From: Pseudomonas sp. StFLB209
GTDB lineage: Bacteria; Pseudomonadota; Gammaproteobacteria; Pseudomonadales; Pseudomonadaceae
Assembly (NCBI RefSeq): GCF_000829415.1
Contig: NZ_AP014637.1
Span: forward strand, 4,853,001-4,917,000
Reading direction: 5' to 3'
Length of the DNA stretch: 64,000 nt
Positions 25,342-35,951 of the stretch are shown here, one piece after another. Each line of letters opens with the position of its first letter. Position 1 is the stretch's first letter. The notes below the pieces were generated by a model. It was not told where the DNA came from, did not search any database, and saw nothing but the letters and a program-made list of their open reading frames with translations. The translations under genes and the position numbers were made by a program.

Positions 25342-27416
25342 CGGTCACGCTCCGCAGCTTGCTGACGCGCCTGGGATAACAGTTCAAGGCGGCGTGCAGC
25401 GTCTTGCTGGTCCAGCAATTGATTACTGAGCGGCTCCAGCCGACGTCGCCAGTTGGGGTGGCTGTCGATGGTGCCAGGCAGGTTGGCCTGTTCGAGCACG
25501 CCCAGCGCATCTTCCACAGGAAGCAATACCAGTGGTGCGCGGGTATGGCCCAGGTAACGGATACTGGCGTCGATAATCAGGCCGCTGTCGTCAGTGTCTG
25601 GCGCAAAATTGTGATTGTTCTGGCTCAAGGCTTGGCGCAGACCGTCGTATTCGCGGCCACGCTCCTCGCGCCAGTGATGTTCTGCCTGCTCATCGACATG
25701 GCCCACGCGGCTGTGCCATTCGATATCCAGCTCGTTGATCCAGCCGGCCAGGGTCGGCAGGTCATGAGTGCTGGTGGTGGCCAGCGCGTCTGGCGACCAA
25801 TCGAGAATTGGCTTGAATTGGCCGTTGTGCTGTTCGAACAACAGCACCCGCATGCCCAGAATGGCCCGCGCTGACAGCTTGTCGGACAGCCCCTCAGGGA
25901 CAGTACCCAAGTCTTCACCGAGCACGATTGCCTGGTGCCGTACCGACTCCAGGCACAGCAGGCGCAGCAGGTCGTCTAGCGGGAAGTTGAGGTACGCACC
26001 TTCTTTGGGCGAGGCGCCGAGCGGGATGACCCACAGGCGTTGCAAGCCCATCACGTGGTCGATGCGCAGGCCGCCTGCGTGGGCAAAGTTGGCACGCAGC
26101 ATTTCGATAAAGGCCCGAAAACCGTTGCGCTTGAGGCCCTCCGGCGAGAAGGCAGAAATGCCCCAGCTCTGGCCGGCACGGTTGAGAATGTCGGGTGGTG
26201 CGCCCACGGTCAGCGCCGACAGCAGTTCATCCTGACGGCTCCAGGCCTGGCTGCCCGCGCCATCGGCGCCGACCGCCAGGTCGGCAATCAGGCCGATGCG
26301 CATGCCTGCGCTTTTGGCCGCGACCTGGGCACGCTCCAGACCCCTTGCCACCAGCCACTGGGTGAACGCATGAAAGCTGATGTCATGGGCGTGGGCCGCG
26401 GCAAACAAGGCCACTGCCTGGCTGCGCGGCTGCTTGAAATCTTCTGGCCACTCGTGCCAGTTGGCGCTGATGCCCAGTTGCGCGGATGCTTCGCGGATCG
26501 CCTCGAAGCGGCAGTGATTCTCCAGCGCTTCACCGCCGGCATGGCGAAAACTGTTGAAGTCTTCCTGCAGCGGATGATCACCGGCACTGAAGCCTTCAAA
26601 GAGCTTGCGCAGCACCTGCCACTTGGCCTTCGCCGCCGCTGGCCAGTCGATCAGCGTGAGTTGCTCAAGCTGCTCCAGGGTTTCACGCTGGCCGCTGTCT
26701 TCAATGGCCTGGCGCCAGGCGCGCTCGCCCAACAGCAAGGCGGGAGAGGCATACAGGCTGTTGAAAAACAGCCGGCTGGACGGCGAGTAGGGGCTATAAC
26801 GCTGCGGGTCATCGGCAAACATGGCGTGCAGCGGGCTGATCGCCAGCGCATCGGCGCCACGTTCGCCGGCGGTGCGGGCCAGGCCTTCCAGCGCCTGGGT
26901 GTCACCAAAACCGCCATCACCCTCGCGGCGCAGGCTGTACACCTGAGTGGTCAGGCCCCAAGCGCGCGGCACCTCATTCTGGCAGGCCATGGCCATGCTG
27001 TAGCAGGTCAACGGCGCAACCGCGATCGTCAGCTGTTGGCCGACGATATCGAGCTGCTGATAGCCCACCGGGGTAATGGCCGGCAGGTTGGCATCCGCGT
27101 CCAGGCAGGACTGGATCGAGGTGCCATCTTCCAGATGCAGGGTAAAAGGGGTCTCGGGCTCGAACCAGGCCGAGAGGTCCAGCGGCCTGTCGACATCAAC
27201 CGTCAATAACGGCGGTGCCTGACGACCATGGTGTTCGGTCTGCACCCGCAGCAGGCTGGCATCAATGGCCTCGCGGCTATGCGCCGGGTAACCAAGGGCG
27301 TCGAGTACCTTGCGCAACACCTCGGGGCTGACGGTCTGTGGCCTGGCATTGGCGTCGACCCAATGCACCGACAGGCCGACTTCGGTTGCCAATTTTTCCA
27401 GTTGCTCATTGCTCAT
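25338..27416 (-). CDS. malQ: 4-alpha-glucanotransferase MalQ
   Basis: GH77 amylomaltase (692 residues) that disproportionates malto-oligosaccharides. An N-terminal domain of about 130 residues precedes the barrel. Recognised motifs are RIGLIADLAVGADGAGS, the nucleophile region GGLRIDHVMGLQRLWVIP, the acid/base region VLGEDLGTVP and the transition-state Asp in TSTHDLPTLAGW. The start MSNEQLEKLA at 27416 has GGAG upstream and lies 11 bases inside the treZ 3' end; a longer frame would extend further into treZ. It supplies longer chains for TreY. Confidence 0.95.
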   Translation of the reverse strand: MSNEQLEKLATEVGLSVHWVDANARPQTVSPEVLRKVLDALGYPAHSREAIDASLLRVQTEHHGRQAPPLLTVDVDRPLDLSAWFEPETPFTLHLEDGTSIQSCLDADANLPAITPVGYQQLDIVGQQLTIAVAPLTCYSMAMACQNEVPRAWGLTTQVYSLRREGDGGFGDTQALEGLARTAGERGADALAISPLHAMFADDPQRYSPYSPSSRLFFNSLYASPALLLGERAWRQAIEDSGQRETLEQLEQLTLIDWPAAAKAKWQVLRKLFEGFSAGDHPLQEDFNSFRHAGGEALENHCRFEAIREASAQLGISANWHEWPEDFKQPRSQAVALFAAAHAHDISFHAFTQWLVARGLERAQVAAKSAGMRIGLIADLAVGADGAGSQAWSRQDELLSALTVGAPPDILNRAGQSWGISAFSPEGLKRNGFRAFIEMLRANFAHAGGLRIDHVMGLQRLWVIPLGASPKEGAYLNFPLDDLLRLLCLESVRHQAIVLGEDLGTVPEGLSDKLSARAILGMRVLLFEQHNGQFKPILDWSPDALATTSTHDLPTLAGWINELDIEWHSRVGHVDEQAEHHWREERGREYDGLRQALSQNNHNFAPDTDDSGLIIDASIRYLGHTRAPLVLLPVEDALGVLEQANLPGTIDSHPNWRRRLEPLSNQLLDQQDAARRLELLSQARQQAAERDR

Positions 27417-29220
27417 CCTGAATCTCCGCAACGTCATGGGCTGACAGGCTGACAATGGCTGTCCAGGGTTCGAGGCTGCCGTTATGCCAAGGTTCGATCG
27501 ACGTTGGGGTGCTGGCGAAAATCAGCTCGGCAGGGCTGGCCGGTGGCAGCTCGACCGGCTGTTCAGCAAGGTTCAGGTCGATGCGCAGGATCTGACCGTC
27601 TGCCATTTTCCAGCGTGCACTGACCACCCCGTCGGCCAGCACTTCAGCGCCCAAAGCAAAGGCACCGGGCAGGCGTGGCACGATCTCGCGGTGGCGGGTT
27701 TCCAGCAGTTGTTGATAGAAAGCCAGCCATTGGCGGTGTTCCAGCCCTTGCTCGGTGTCCAGCTCCAGGGCCGCCAGAGCCGGTCTGGAGGCCTCGAAGG
27801 TCTGCGCGTCGTTCGGGTCCGGAATCCGTTCGCGCTGATGCGGGTCGGCAAACGCGGCAAAGTCAGCAAACTCGTTGCGTCGGCCTTCACGCACCGCATC
27901 GGCCAGCTCGCCATGATGGCTGGTGAAAAACAGGAACGGCTCGCGCGCGGCCCACTCATCCCCCATGAACAGCAGCGGAATCATCGGCGACAGCAACAAC
28001 AGCACGGTGGCGGCGCGCAGCGCCGGGGCAGGGGCCAGGCGTGGCAGGCGCTCACCCAGGGCGCGGTTGCCGATCTGATCGTGGTTCTGCAAGAACAGCA
28101 CGAAGGCGCTGGGCGGCAGGTGCGCGCTGGCTTCGCCGCGCGCGGCACCGTGCCGGTTGGTCTGGCCCTGATAGACAAAGCCCTCACTGAGCAGGCGTGC
28201 CAGTTTGTGGGTCGGCTGTTCGGCGAAATCCTGATAGTAGGCATCGGTCTCGCCGGTCAGCAGCACATGCAGGGTGTTGTGCCCGTCGTCGTTCCATTGT
28301 GCATCAAAGCCCTGTTCAAGCAGGCTGGCCTGATTGAACTCGTTTTCCAGATTCAGCCAGACATGCCGGCCCGGTTCGATACCGGCGCGCACCTGGCGAG
28401 CGAAGTCTTGAAGAAAGTCCGGGTCGTTGATGGCATGCACTGCATCCATGCGCAGGCCGTCGAAGCGGTACTCGTTAAGCCACATCAGTGCATTGTCGAT
28501 GAAAAAGCTGCGCACCTCAGGACGACGAAAATCGATGGCCGCGCCCCACGGTGTGTGCACGTCCTCGCGGAAGAATGCTTTGGCGTATTGCCCCAGGTAA
28601 TTACCGTCCGGGCCAAAGTGGTTGTACACCACGTCAAGGATGACCATCAGGCCGTAGCCGTGGGCGGCATCGATCAGCCGTTTGAGCTGTTCGGGCGTGC
28701 CGTAGGAGGCCTGCGGGGCATACGGCAGCACGCCGTCGTAGCCCCAGTTGCGATCACCGGGGAACTGCGCCAGCGGCATCAGTTCAATGGCGGTCACTCC
28801 CAGCTCTACCAGGCGTGGCAGGTGTTTTTCGACGCCGGCATAGCCACCGAGTGCACCCACGTGCAGTTCATAGATGACCGCCTCGTGCCACGGGCGGCCT
28901 TGCCAGCCGGCGTGTTGCCAATGATAGGCAGCCGGGTCGACGACCCGGCTGGAGGTGTGCACGTCACCGTTCTGGGCGCGCGATGCCGGGTCGGGCACCT
29001 GCAGTTGATTGTCGATCAGGTAGTGGTAACCGGTGCCGGCAGGACAGGCCGTCTCCAGTACGAACCAGCCATCGCCCTGCGCCGGCATTGCCAGCGCCTG
29101 AGCGTTGTCCAGCAGCAGGGAAACGTTTTGTGCATCCGGTGCCCAGAGGGCGAATCGTGTGTGTTGCCGGTCCTGCATAACGGCGCCGTGGCGCCAGGCA
29201 GGTTCTGTACGCAAAGGCAT
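27406..29220 (-). CDS. treZ: malto-oligosyltrehalose trehalohydrolase TreZ
   Basis: GH13 enzyme (604 residues) that releases trehalose from maltooligosyl trehalose. An N-terminal CBM48-like domain (about 15-105, HTRFALWAPDAQNVSLLLDN) precedes the barrel. Region I is DVVYNHFGPDGNY, region II FDGLRMDAVHAI with the nucleophile Asp, region III LNLENEFN, and region IV FLQNHDQIGN. The ATG at 29220 (MPLRTEPAWRHG) is preferred over 29232 because GAGG is six bases upstream. GlgA is encoded immediately before it. With TreY it converts alpha-glucan made by GlgA into trehalose, an osmotic and desiccation protectant. Confidence 0.94.
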   Translation of the reverse strand: MPLRTEPAWRHGAVMQDRQHTRFALWAPDAQNVSLLLDNAQALAMPAQGDGWFVLETACPAGTGYHYLIDNQLQVPDPASRAQNGDVHTSSRVVDPAAYHWQHAGWQGRPWHEAVIYELHVGALGGYAGVEKHLPRLVELGVTAIELMPLAQFPGDRNWGYDGVLPYAPQASYGTPEQLKRLIDAAHGYGLMVILDVVYNHFGPDGNYLGQYAKAFFREDVHTPWGAAIDFRRPEVRSFFIDNALMWLNEYRFDGLRMDAVHAINDPDFLQDFARQVRAGIEPGRHVWLNLENEFNQASLLEQGFDAQWNDDGHNTLHVLLTGETDAYYQDFAEQPTHKLARLLSEGFVYQGQTNRHGAARGEASAHLPPSAFVLFLQNHDQIGNRALGERLPRLAPAPALRAATVLLLLSPMIPLLFMGDEWAAREPFLFFTSHHGELADAVREGRRNEFADFAAFADPHQRERIPDPNDAQTFEASRPALAALELDTEQGLEHRQWLAFYQQLLETRHREIVPRLPGAFALGAEVLADGVVSARWKMADGQILRIDLNLAEQPVELPPASPAELIFASTPTSIEPWHNGSLEPWTAIVSLSAHDVAEIQDEQ

Positions 29221-29235
29221 CCGCGACCTCATTTC

Positions 29236-30831
29236 TCAGTAGTGCAGGGCAACGCCCAGATTTTTCTTCAACAGGTCCTGATAAAGCTCAGCGTAGGGTT
29301 CGACCGCCTGCTGCCAGTTGAACGGTGCGGCCATGGCGCGGCAGCGCATCGCGTTGAGCAGGGTGGTGTTTTCAAAGACTTTGAAGGCCCGGGTCAGGGC
29401 TTCGGTGTAGCTCTCGACCGTGGATTCGTTGAACAGAAAGCCCGTCACACCGTCTTCGATGGTGTCAGCCAGGCCGCCGGTGTTACGCGCCACCGGCAGC
29501 GAACCGAAGCGCTGCGCGTACATCTGGCTCAGGCCGCAAGGTTCGTACCGCGACGGCATCAGCAAGAAATCGCTACCGGCAAACATGCGCCGTGCATCGG
29601 TCTCGTTAAAGCCCACCCGGACACTGACCCGGCCGGGGAAGCGTGCCGCCAGATCACGCATGGCCTGTTCTTCTTCCGGCTCGCCACGACCGATGATTGC
29701 GATCTGCCCGCCGTTGGCGACGATGTGTTCGGCCACACCAATGGTCAGGTCCAGACCCTTCTGGTAAACCAGCCGGGAGACCACGGCAAACAGCGGGCCT
29801 TTGGAGGGTTCCAGCTCAAACAGCTCGCGCACGTAGTCGGCGTTGATTTCCTTGCGCAGCCATTCATTGGGTGCGAAGTGGCAGATCAAGTGTTTATCGG
29901 TGGCGGCATCCCAGCTCGAATCGATCCCGTTCGGGATGCCGCTGAGCTTGCCCTGTTCAGCCTTGCTCTGCAGGAAACCTTCCAGCCCGCAACCGAAGTC
30001 GGCCGTGGTGATCTCCTTGGCATAGGTGGCGCTGACCGTGGTGATGTGGCTGGCATAAGCCATACCGGCCTTGATGAACGACAGCTTGCCGTAGAACTCC
30101 ATGCCTTCGGGGGTCAGTGCCTGTTCGGGCAAACCCAGCTCACGTGCCGTGGTCGGGCTGACCGTGCCCTGGTAGGCCAGGTTATGGATGGTGAAAATGC
30201 TCGGTGTGGTCTGTCCGCGCCAGCGCATATAGGCCGGCGCCAGGCCTGCCGGCCAGTCGTGGGCATGCACCAGTTCGGGGCACCATTGGGTCTTGACTGA
30301 ACCGGCGGCGAAGTCGGCGGCTGCCAGGCCCAGGCGGGCAAAGCGGATGTGGTTATCGGACCAGTCGCGGCCGTTGACATCGCCGTAGGGCGTGCCCTCG
30401 CGCTCGTACAGTTCGGGACAGATCAACACATAGATGACCAGACCGTCTTTCATGTCCATGCGCCCGACCTTGCACGGCGGCAGTGCCGCATAGCCGCCCA
30501 GTTCACTGATGATGTGGATCGGGTTGCCGCTATTGATCACTTGCGGGTAGCCGGGAATCAGCACACGGACATCGTGCAGGTGACGCATGGCCCTCGGCAG
30601 TGCCGCTGAAACATCGCCCAGGCCGCCGGTCTTGACCAGATCAGCCAGTTCCGAGGTCACAAACAGCACCTTGCGGCGGTTGACCTGGGAAATGGTGTGC
30701 TGAGGCAATGCTGGTGTGGTCGGCAAATGCAATAAAGGCATTTGCGACCGGCTCAGAACCGGATGATTCAGCTCGCTGGCCGGCTGACCAAAACTCTCTC
30801 CCTGCTGGGTTTTTACAGCGGCGCTTATCAT
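29236..30831 (-). CDS. glgA: glycogen synthase GlgA
   Basis: GT5 glycosyltransferase (531 residues) using ADP-glucose to extend alpha-1,4-glucan. A non-conserved N-terminal extension of about 52 residues precedes KVLFVTSELADLVKTGGLGDV, whose KTGGL loop binds ADP-glucose. Other signatures are HAHDWPAGLAPAY, TIHNLAYQG, GIPNGIDSSWD, VSRLVYQKGLD and the C-terminal FLLMPSRYEPCGLSQMYAQRFGSLP block, which holds the catalytic Glu. It is the first gene of the minus-strand convoy. The 633-bp gap upstream should hold the promoter. Confidence 0.95.
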   Translation of the reverse strand: MISAAVKTQQGESFGQPASELNHPVLSRSQMPLLHLPTTPALPQHTISQVNRRKVLFVTSELADLVKTGGLGDVSAALPRAMRHLHDVRVLIPGYPQVINSGNPIHIISELGGYAALPPCKVGRMDMKDGLVIYVLICPELYEREGTPYGDVNGRDWSDNHIRFARLGLAAADFAAGSVKTQWCPELVHAHDWPAGLAPAYMRWRGQTTPSIFTIHNLAYQGTVSPTTARELGLPEQALTPEGMEFYGKLSFIKAGMAYASHITTVSATYAKEITTADFGCGLEGFLQSKAEQGKLSGIPNGIDSSWDAATDKHLICHFAPNEWLRKEINADYVRELFELEPSKGPLFAVVSRLVYQKGLDLTIGVAEHIVANGGQIAIIGRGEPEEEQAMRDLAARFPGRVSVRVGFNETDARRMFAGSDFLLMPSRYEPCGLSQMYAQRFGSLPVARNTGGLADTIEDGVTGFLFNESTVESYTEALTRAFKVFENTTLLNAMRCRAMAAPFNWQQAVEPYAELYQDLLKKNLGVALHY

Positions 30832-31464
30832 CGTGTTCTCCCAATTAATACAGTGTCGGTGCAGTTCTGAAGTTGCTCCGGACCATGTCCTGCGGCCGGA
30901 CGCACAAGTTCACGCAAGATCAGTACCCATTTACTGTCTGACGCAGCTTCAAGGACAGGGTGATGACGCCGTTTATGAGGTCATTGCTCAGCATAGGCGG
31001 GTCTTATCAGATGACCCGGCCGTTTTTCAGAAGTTTCGACTTTTTTACCGGGAAATGTCTGGACCGAGGCTGCGGCGCATTCAGATTGACGACATCTTTG
31101 GCATTGAGAGGGGAAAAACTGATTGGCCAGACGCCCGGATGCTGAGAAACAGGGGCTTGTTACCGGTCGTCGGATAGTTGCTGGCGCACCGCGCGCTGCC
31201 TGCTAACAGGGCGTTTTCGGACCCTGTTTGCACCGTCAGGCACCCGAATGCCAAATGAGGGAGCGCTGTTTAATTCACTTTGGTGCAGTTGAACAGGCGG
31301 GCTGTTGAAGTCCTGTTGCTGGAGGCACATCTGGCGCGGAAATCGGCCTGCGAGAACATTGTCTGAAAATTCCTGCATACCGATTGAACGACTTTCATCT
31401 GCGAAGCGGTAGAATCCCCGGCTACGTCTGTCAGACGCGAACGATTGTTTTAACGAGGATGCCA
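30832..31464. other. 633-bp divergent intergenic region between glgA and the GNAT gene
   Basis: No convincing gene. Short open frames here use codons rare in Pseudomonas, such as AGA. It contains an inverted repeat AACAGGG/CCCTGTT (31205-31228, ten-base loop) without a T-run. It must hold the promoter of the glgA convoy and that of the acetyltransferase gene, but no consensus -35/-10 or operator could be defined by eye. Confidence 0.5.
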
Positions 31465-31956
31465 ATGCAAACCCCAGAGGTCCTGGTCCTGCAAGCAAGC
31501 TATACCAATCCGGTTCATGCCGAAGCGCTCGGCACGCTGCTTAATCACTACGCCGAAGATGTCATGGGCGGTGGTGAATCCTTGTCTCTCGACACCCGTC
31601 AGCAACTGGCCAGTGAACTGGCCAAGCGTCCCCATGCCTTCAGTGTGTTGGCGTTCATTGCCGGTGAGCCGGTAGGGCTGGTCAATTGCTTCGAGGGTTT
31701 CTCCACCTTCGTCTGCCGCCCGCTGGTGAACATTCATGATGTGGTGGTGCTGTCTTCCCATCGTGGCCTGGGCATCAGCCAGAAAATGCTTGCCAAGGTC
31801 GAGGAGATTGCCCGGCAGCGTGGCTGCTGCAAGCTGACGCTCGAAGTGCTGGAAGGCAATGAGGTGGCGAAGGCCGCTTACCAGAAGCAGGGTTTTGACG
31901 GGTATCAGCTCGATCCGCAGATGGGTCGTGCGATGTTCTGGCAAAAGGTGCTGTAA
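31465..31956 (+). CDS. GNAT-family N-acetyltransferase
   Basis: Acetyl-CoA-dependent N-acetyltransferase of 163 residues. The acetyl-CoA pyrophosphate loop is HRGLGISQKML (about 101-111, an R-x-x-G-I/L-x variant). It is preceded by the beta-4 strand NIHDVVVLSS and followed by CKLTLEVLEGNEVAKAAYQKQGFDGYQL, the usual C-terminal motif. GAGG sits six bases before the ATG at 31465, favouring this start over 31459. The acceptor is unknown. It diverges from glgA and is convergent with a 56-residue ORF. Confidence 0.88.
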   Translation: MQTPEVLVLQASYTNPVHAEALGTLLNHYAEDVMGGGESLSLDTRQQLASELAKRPHAFSVLAFIAGEPVGLVNCFEGFSTFVCRPLVNIHDVVVLSSHRGLGISQKMLAKVEEIARQRGCCKLTLEVLEGNEVAKAAYQKQGFDGYQLDPQMGRAMFWQKVL

Positions 31957-32050
31957 CGGATGTTTTTCGGGTTGCCAGGCTGTCTGCAAACCCGGAGACT
32001 TGCGCGCCTTGCTGGCAAGGCTGGGTGAGGCAGAGGCGGGCAGTGCTTCA

Positions 32051-32079
32051 GTGGCAGATCAACGCAGGGGATCTGCCAC
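32051..32079. repeat. perfect 10-bp inverted repeat between convergent genes
   Basis: GTGGCAGATC and GATCTGCCAC flank a nine-base loop between the convergent acetyltransferase gene and the 56-residue ORF. No T-run follows on either strand, so it could be a factor-dependent or RNA-stability hairpin rather than an intrinsic terminator. Confidence 0.6.
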
Positions 32080-32098
32080 CGCGACAGCGGGTCAGCGA

Positions 32099-32269
32099 TC
32101 AGGCGATCTGCTTGCCCTGGCCGCCAAACTGGGCCTGCTCCAGCAAACGGGTCATTTGCGCCAGCTTGTGCTGCAATTGGGCGCGTTCTTCTTTCAGGGC
32201 GCGAAGCTCGTCGCGACGGATAGTGACGTACAGGGTTTGTGGTGCAAGTGTTTGAAGTACAGTGCCCAT
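32099..32269 (-). CDS. small conserved-looking protein, 56 residues, coiled coil
   Basis: Short gene of unknown function. The protein starts MGTVLQTLAPQTLYVTIRRD, and a heptad-like helix follows (ELRALKEERAQLQHKLAQM, then TRLLEQ), ending GGQGKQIA. Support for coding is a well-spaced ribosome site (GAGGTG just upstream of ATG 32269), clear third-position G/C bias and a plausible amphipathic coiled coil. It lies alone between the acetyltransferase gene (convergent) and gnd (divergent). Function unknown; its size and helix suggest a small regulator or scaffold. Confidence 0.65.
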   Translation of the reverse strand: MGTVLQTLAPQTLYVTIRRDELRALKEERAQLQHKLAQMTRLLEQAQFGGQGKQIA

Positions 32270-32585
32270 TGCTCACCTCGCAAATGGCGGATTCAACGTC
32301 AGAAAGGCTTGTGGCAATGACTGTCGAACTCCCTGATCCGCCCTTGCCTGACACCTTTGTCGGCCGGGATTCTGATTTCTTTTGCGTGTGATTGGAACTT
32401 TTTTATTTTTGATTGTCGCGTGACTTTTACCGCTATTGGCACCAACCCCAATGACTACGCCGCTAAGCCCGGCTTTTTGATTGGCGGGAACCGATACATC
32501 AGCCTGTAACACTAAGTTGCATGCCTCGAAGCTTCGTATAACGTGAAGCATTCTTACTTTGAATTTGTATCAGGAGCAGCACCTC
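32270..32585. other. 316-bp divergent intergenic region upstream of gnd
   Basis: Relatively AT-rich stretch (for example around 32370-32420, with T-runs) between the 56-residue gene and gnd. It includes the 10-bp palindrome CGAAGCTTCG at 32527-32536, followed by a nearby GAAGC repeat, which could be an operator for the gnd-zwf operon. No gene was recognised. Confidence 0.45.
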
Positions 32586-33560
32586 ATGCAACTCGGGATC
32601 GTGGGTTTGGGCCGCATGGGCGGCAATATCGCCAGACGTTTGATGAAAAATGGCCACAGCACCGTGGTCTACGACCGTGACGAGGCCTCGCGCGCGACCC
32701 TGGCCGCCGAAGGCGCCAGCGCAGCGGCCGACCTGGCCGGCCTGGTGGCGGGCTTGCAGGCACCGCGTGCGGTCTGGGTCATGCTGCCAGCCGGTGACGC
32801 TACGGAGCAGACCATTGAAGCCCTGAGCCAGTTGCTCGAACCCGATGATGTGATCATTGATGGCGGCAACACCTTCTACAAAGACGACATTCGTCGCGCC
32901 GCCAGCCTGGCCCTCAAGGACCTGCACTACGTGGACGTCGGTACCTCCGGCGGCGTATGGGGGCTGGAGCGTGGTTACTGCATGATGATCGGCGGCGAGA
33001 AAACCATCGTCGACCGGCTCGACCCGCTGTTCGCCACCCTGGCACCGGGTATTGGCGATATCCCGCGCACCCGCGACCGCAAGGCTGAGGACCATCGCGC
33101 TGAGCAAGGCTATATCCATGCCGGGCCGGCCGGTTCCGGGCACTTTGTGAAGATGATTCACAACGGTATCGAATACGGGATGATGCAGGCCTTTGCCGAA
33201 GGCTTCGATATCCTCAAGCAGAAGAACTCCGAGCAACTGCCTGAAGAGCAGCGGTTTGACCTTAACGTGGCTGACATCGCCGAAGTCTGGCGGCGCGGCA
33301 GCGTGGTTTCGTCCTGGCTGCTGGACCTGACGGCCGACGCATTGGCCAGTGATCCGAACCTGGACGCCTACTCAGGCTCGGTCGCTGACAGCGGTGAAGG
33401 GCGCTGGACCATTGAGGCCGCCATTGAGCAGGCGGTACCGGCCCCGGTACTGACCAGCGCCTTGTTCGCGCGCTTCCGTTCGCGTCAGCAAGCCACTTAT
33501 GGCGACAAGATGCTGTCTGCCATGCGTTTTGGTTTTGGTGGTCACAAGGAGGTCAAGTAA
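32586..33560 (+). CDS. gnd: 6-phosphogluconate dehydrogenase, decarboxylating (short GndA-type)
   Basis: Oxidative pentose-phosphate enzyme converting 6-phosphogluconate to ribulose 5-phosphate, CO2 and NAD(P)H. At 324 residues it is the short bacterial form. The N-terminal dinucleotide loop is [16 protein letters not shown] (4-19), the substrate signature [21 protein letters not shown], and the catalytic Lys lies in [19 protein letters not shown]. The start MQLGIVG at 32586 has AGGAG ten bases upstream. It is followed without a gap by zwf, separated only by its own stop codon. Confidence 0.93.
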   Translation: MQLGIVGLGRMGGNIARRLMKNGHSTVVYDRDEASRATLAAEGASAAADLAGLVAGLQAPRAVWVMLPAGDATEQTIEALSQLLEPDDVIIDGGNTFYKDDIRRAASLALKDLHYVDVGTSGGVWGLERGYCMMIGGEKTIVDRLDPLFATLAPGIGDIPRTRDRKAEDHRAEQGYIHAGPAGSGHFVKMIHNGIEYGMMQAFAEGFDILKQKNSEQLPEEQRFDLNVADIAEVWRRGSVVSSWLLDLTADALASDPNLDAYSGSVADSGEGRWTIEAAIEQAVPAPVLTSALFARFRSRQQATYGDKMLSAMRFGFGGHKEVK

Positions 33561-35079
<1,519 letters not shown>

Positions 35080-35087
<8 letters not shown>

Positions 35088-35901
35088 AGACCTTCAGCCA
35101 GCGATCCGCCTGCTGCTCAGTGACCTGGATGGCACCTTGTTGCAGCCTGACCACCGCCCGAGTGCCGCGACCATCGCGGCGATCGGACGTCTGCGCCAGG
35201 CTGAGATTGCTTTCAGTGTGGCCAGCAGCCGTCCGCCACGGGCCATGCGCGAGATCGTCGAGATGCTCGGCATCGACGTGCCTTATGCCGGCTTCAATGG
35301 CGGCACCCTGATCGGTACGGACGGTCGCGTGCTTGCCGCGCATCATATCGACCCTGATGCGGTACGCACTTGCTTGCAGGTATTTGCCGGGGCCTGCGTG
35401 GATGTCTGGGTGTTTGCTGACGACCAATGGCTGCTGCGCGACCTCAACGGCAGCTATGTCGGGCACGAGCGCAGCGCATTGGGCTATGACCCGGTGCCGG
35501 TCGACAGCTTCGAGCCCTTCCTGCCCCGCATCGACAAAATGGTCGCTTCAAGCGCTGATTTCGAGCTGCTCAAGGCCCTTGAACACCAGCTTGGCGAATT
35601 GTTGCAAGGCCAGGCGTTGGCCGCGCGGTCACAGGACTACTACCTCGATATCACGGCCATACAGGCCAACAAGGGTCAGGCCTTGCAGAGCCTGGCTGCG
35701 CACATTGGGGTGAACATCGAGCAAACCGCAGCGATTGGCGATGGTCATAACGATGTGGCCATGTTTCGTGTGGCCGGTTTGTCGATTGCGATGGGCCAGG
35801 CGCAAGAGGATGTCCGTATTCAGGCTGACCGGGTCACCGGCAGTAATACAGAAGAGGGCGTGGTGCAGGCGATTGATCGCTATCTGCTGCCAGGCCGCTG
35901 A
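35080..35901 (+). CDS. HAD-superfamily (Cof-type) sugar phosphatase
   Basis: Cytosolic phosphatase of 273 residues, Cof/subfamily IIB. Motif I is LSDLDGTLL with D15 as nucleophile and D17 as acid, motif II lies in FSVASSRPP, the Lys is in QANKGQAL and motif IV is GDGHNDVAMF. The cap domain occupies about residues 85-185. The gene overlaps the zwf 3' end by eight bases and is probably translationally coupled. It may dephosphorylate a sugar phosphate of this pathway; the substrate cannot be read from sequence. Confidence 0.87.
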
Positions 35902-35951
35902 CAGGAGTGCTCCGGCTGTGGAGCCTCCGGTCAGCAAGACGGGGGAAAACC

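Noticed and set aside
27484..30300. 938-codon open frame on the plus strand across treZ and glgA
   Set aside because: It mirrors the codon structure of treZ and glgA on the other strand; it lacks motifs and a ribosome site.
30960..31145. 61-codon frame (MMTPFMRSLLSIGG...) in the glgA upstream region
   Set aside because: It contains several AGA and ATA codons rare in Pseudomonas and no clear third-position bias; more likely non-coding promoter DNA.
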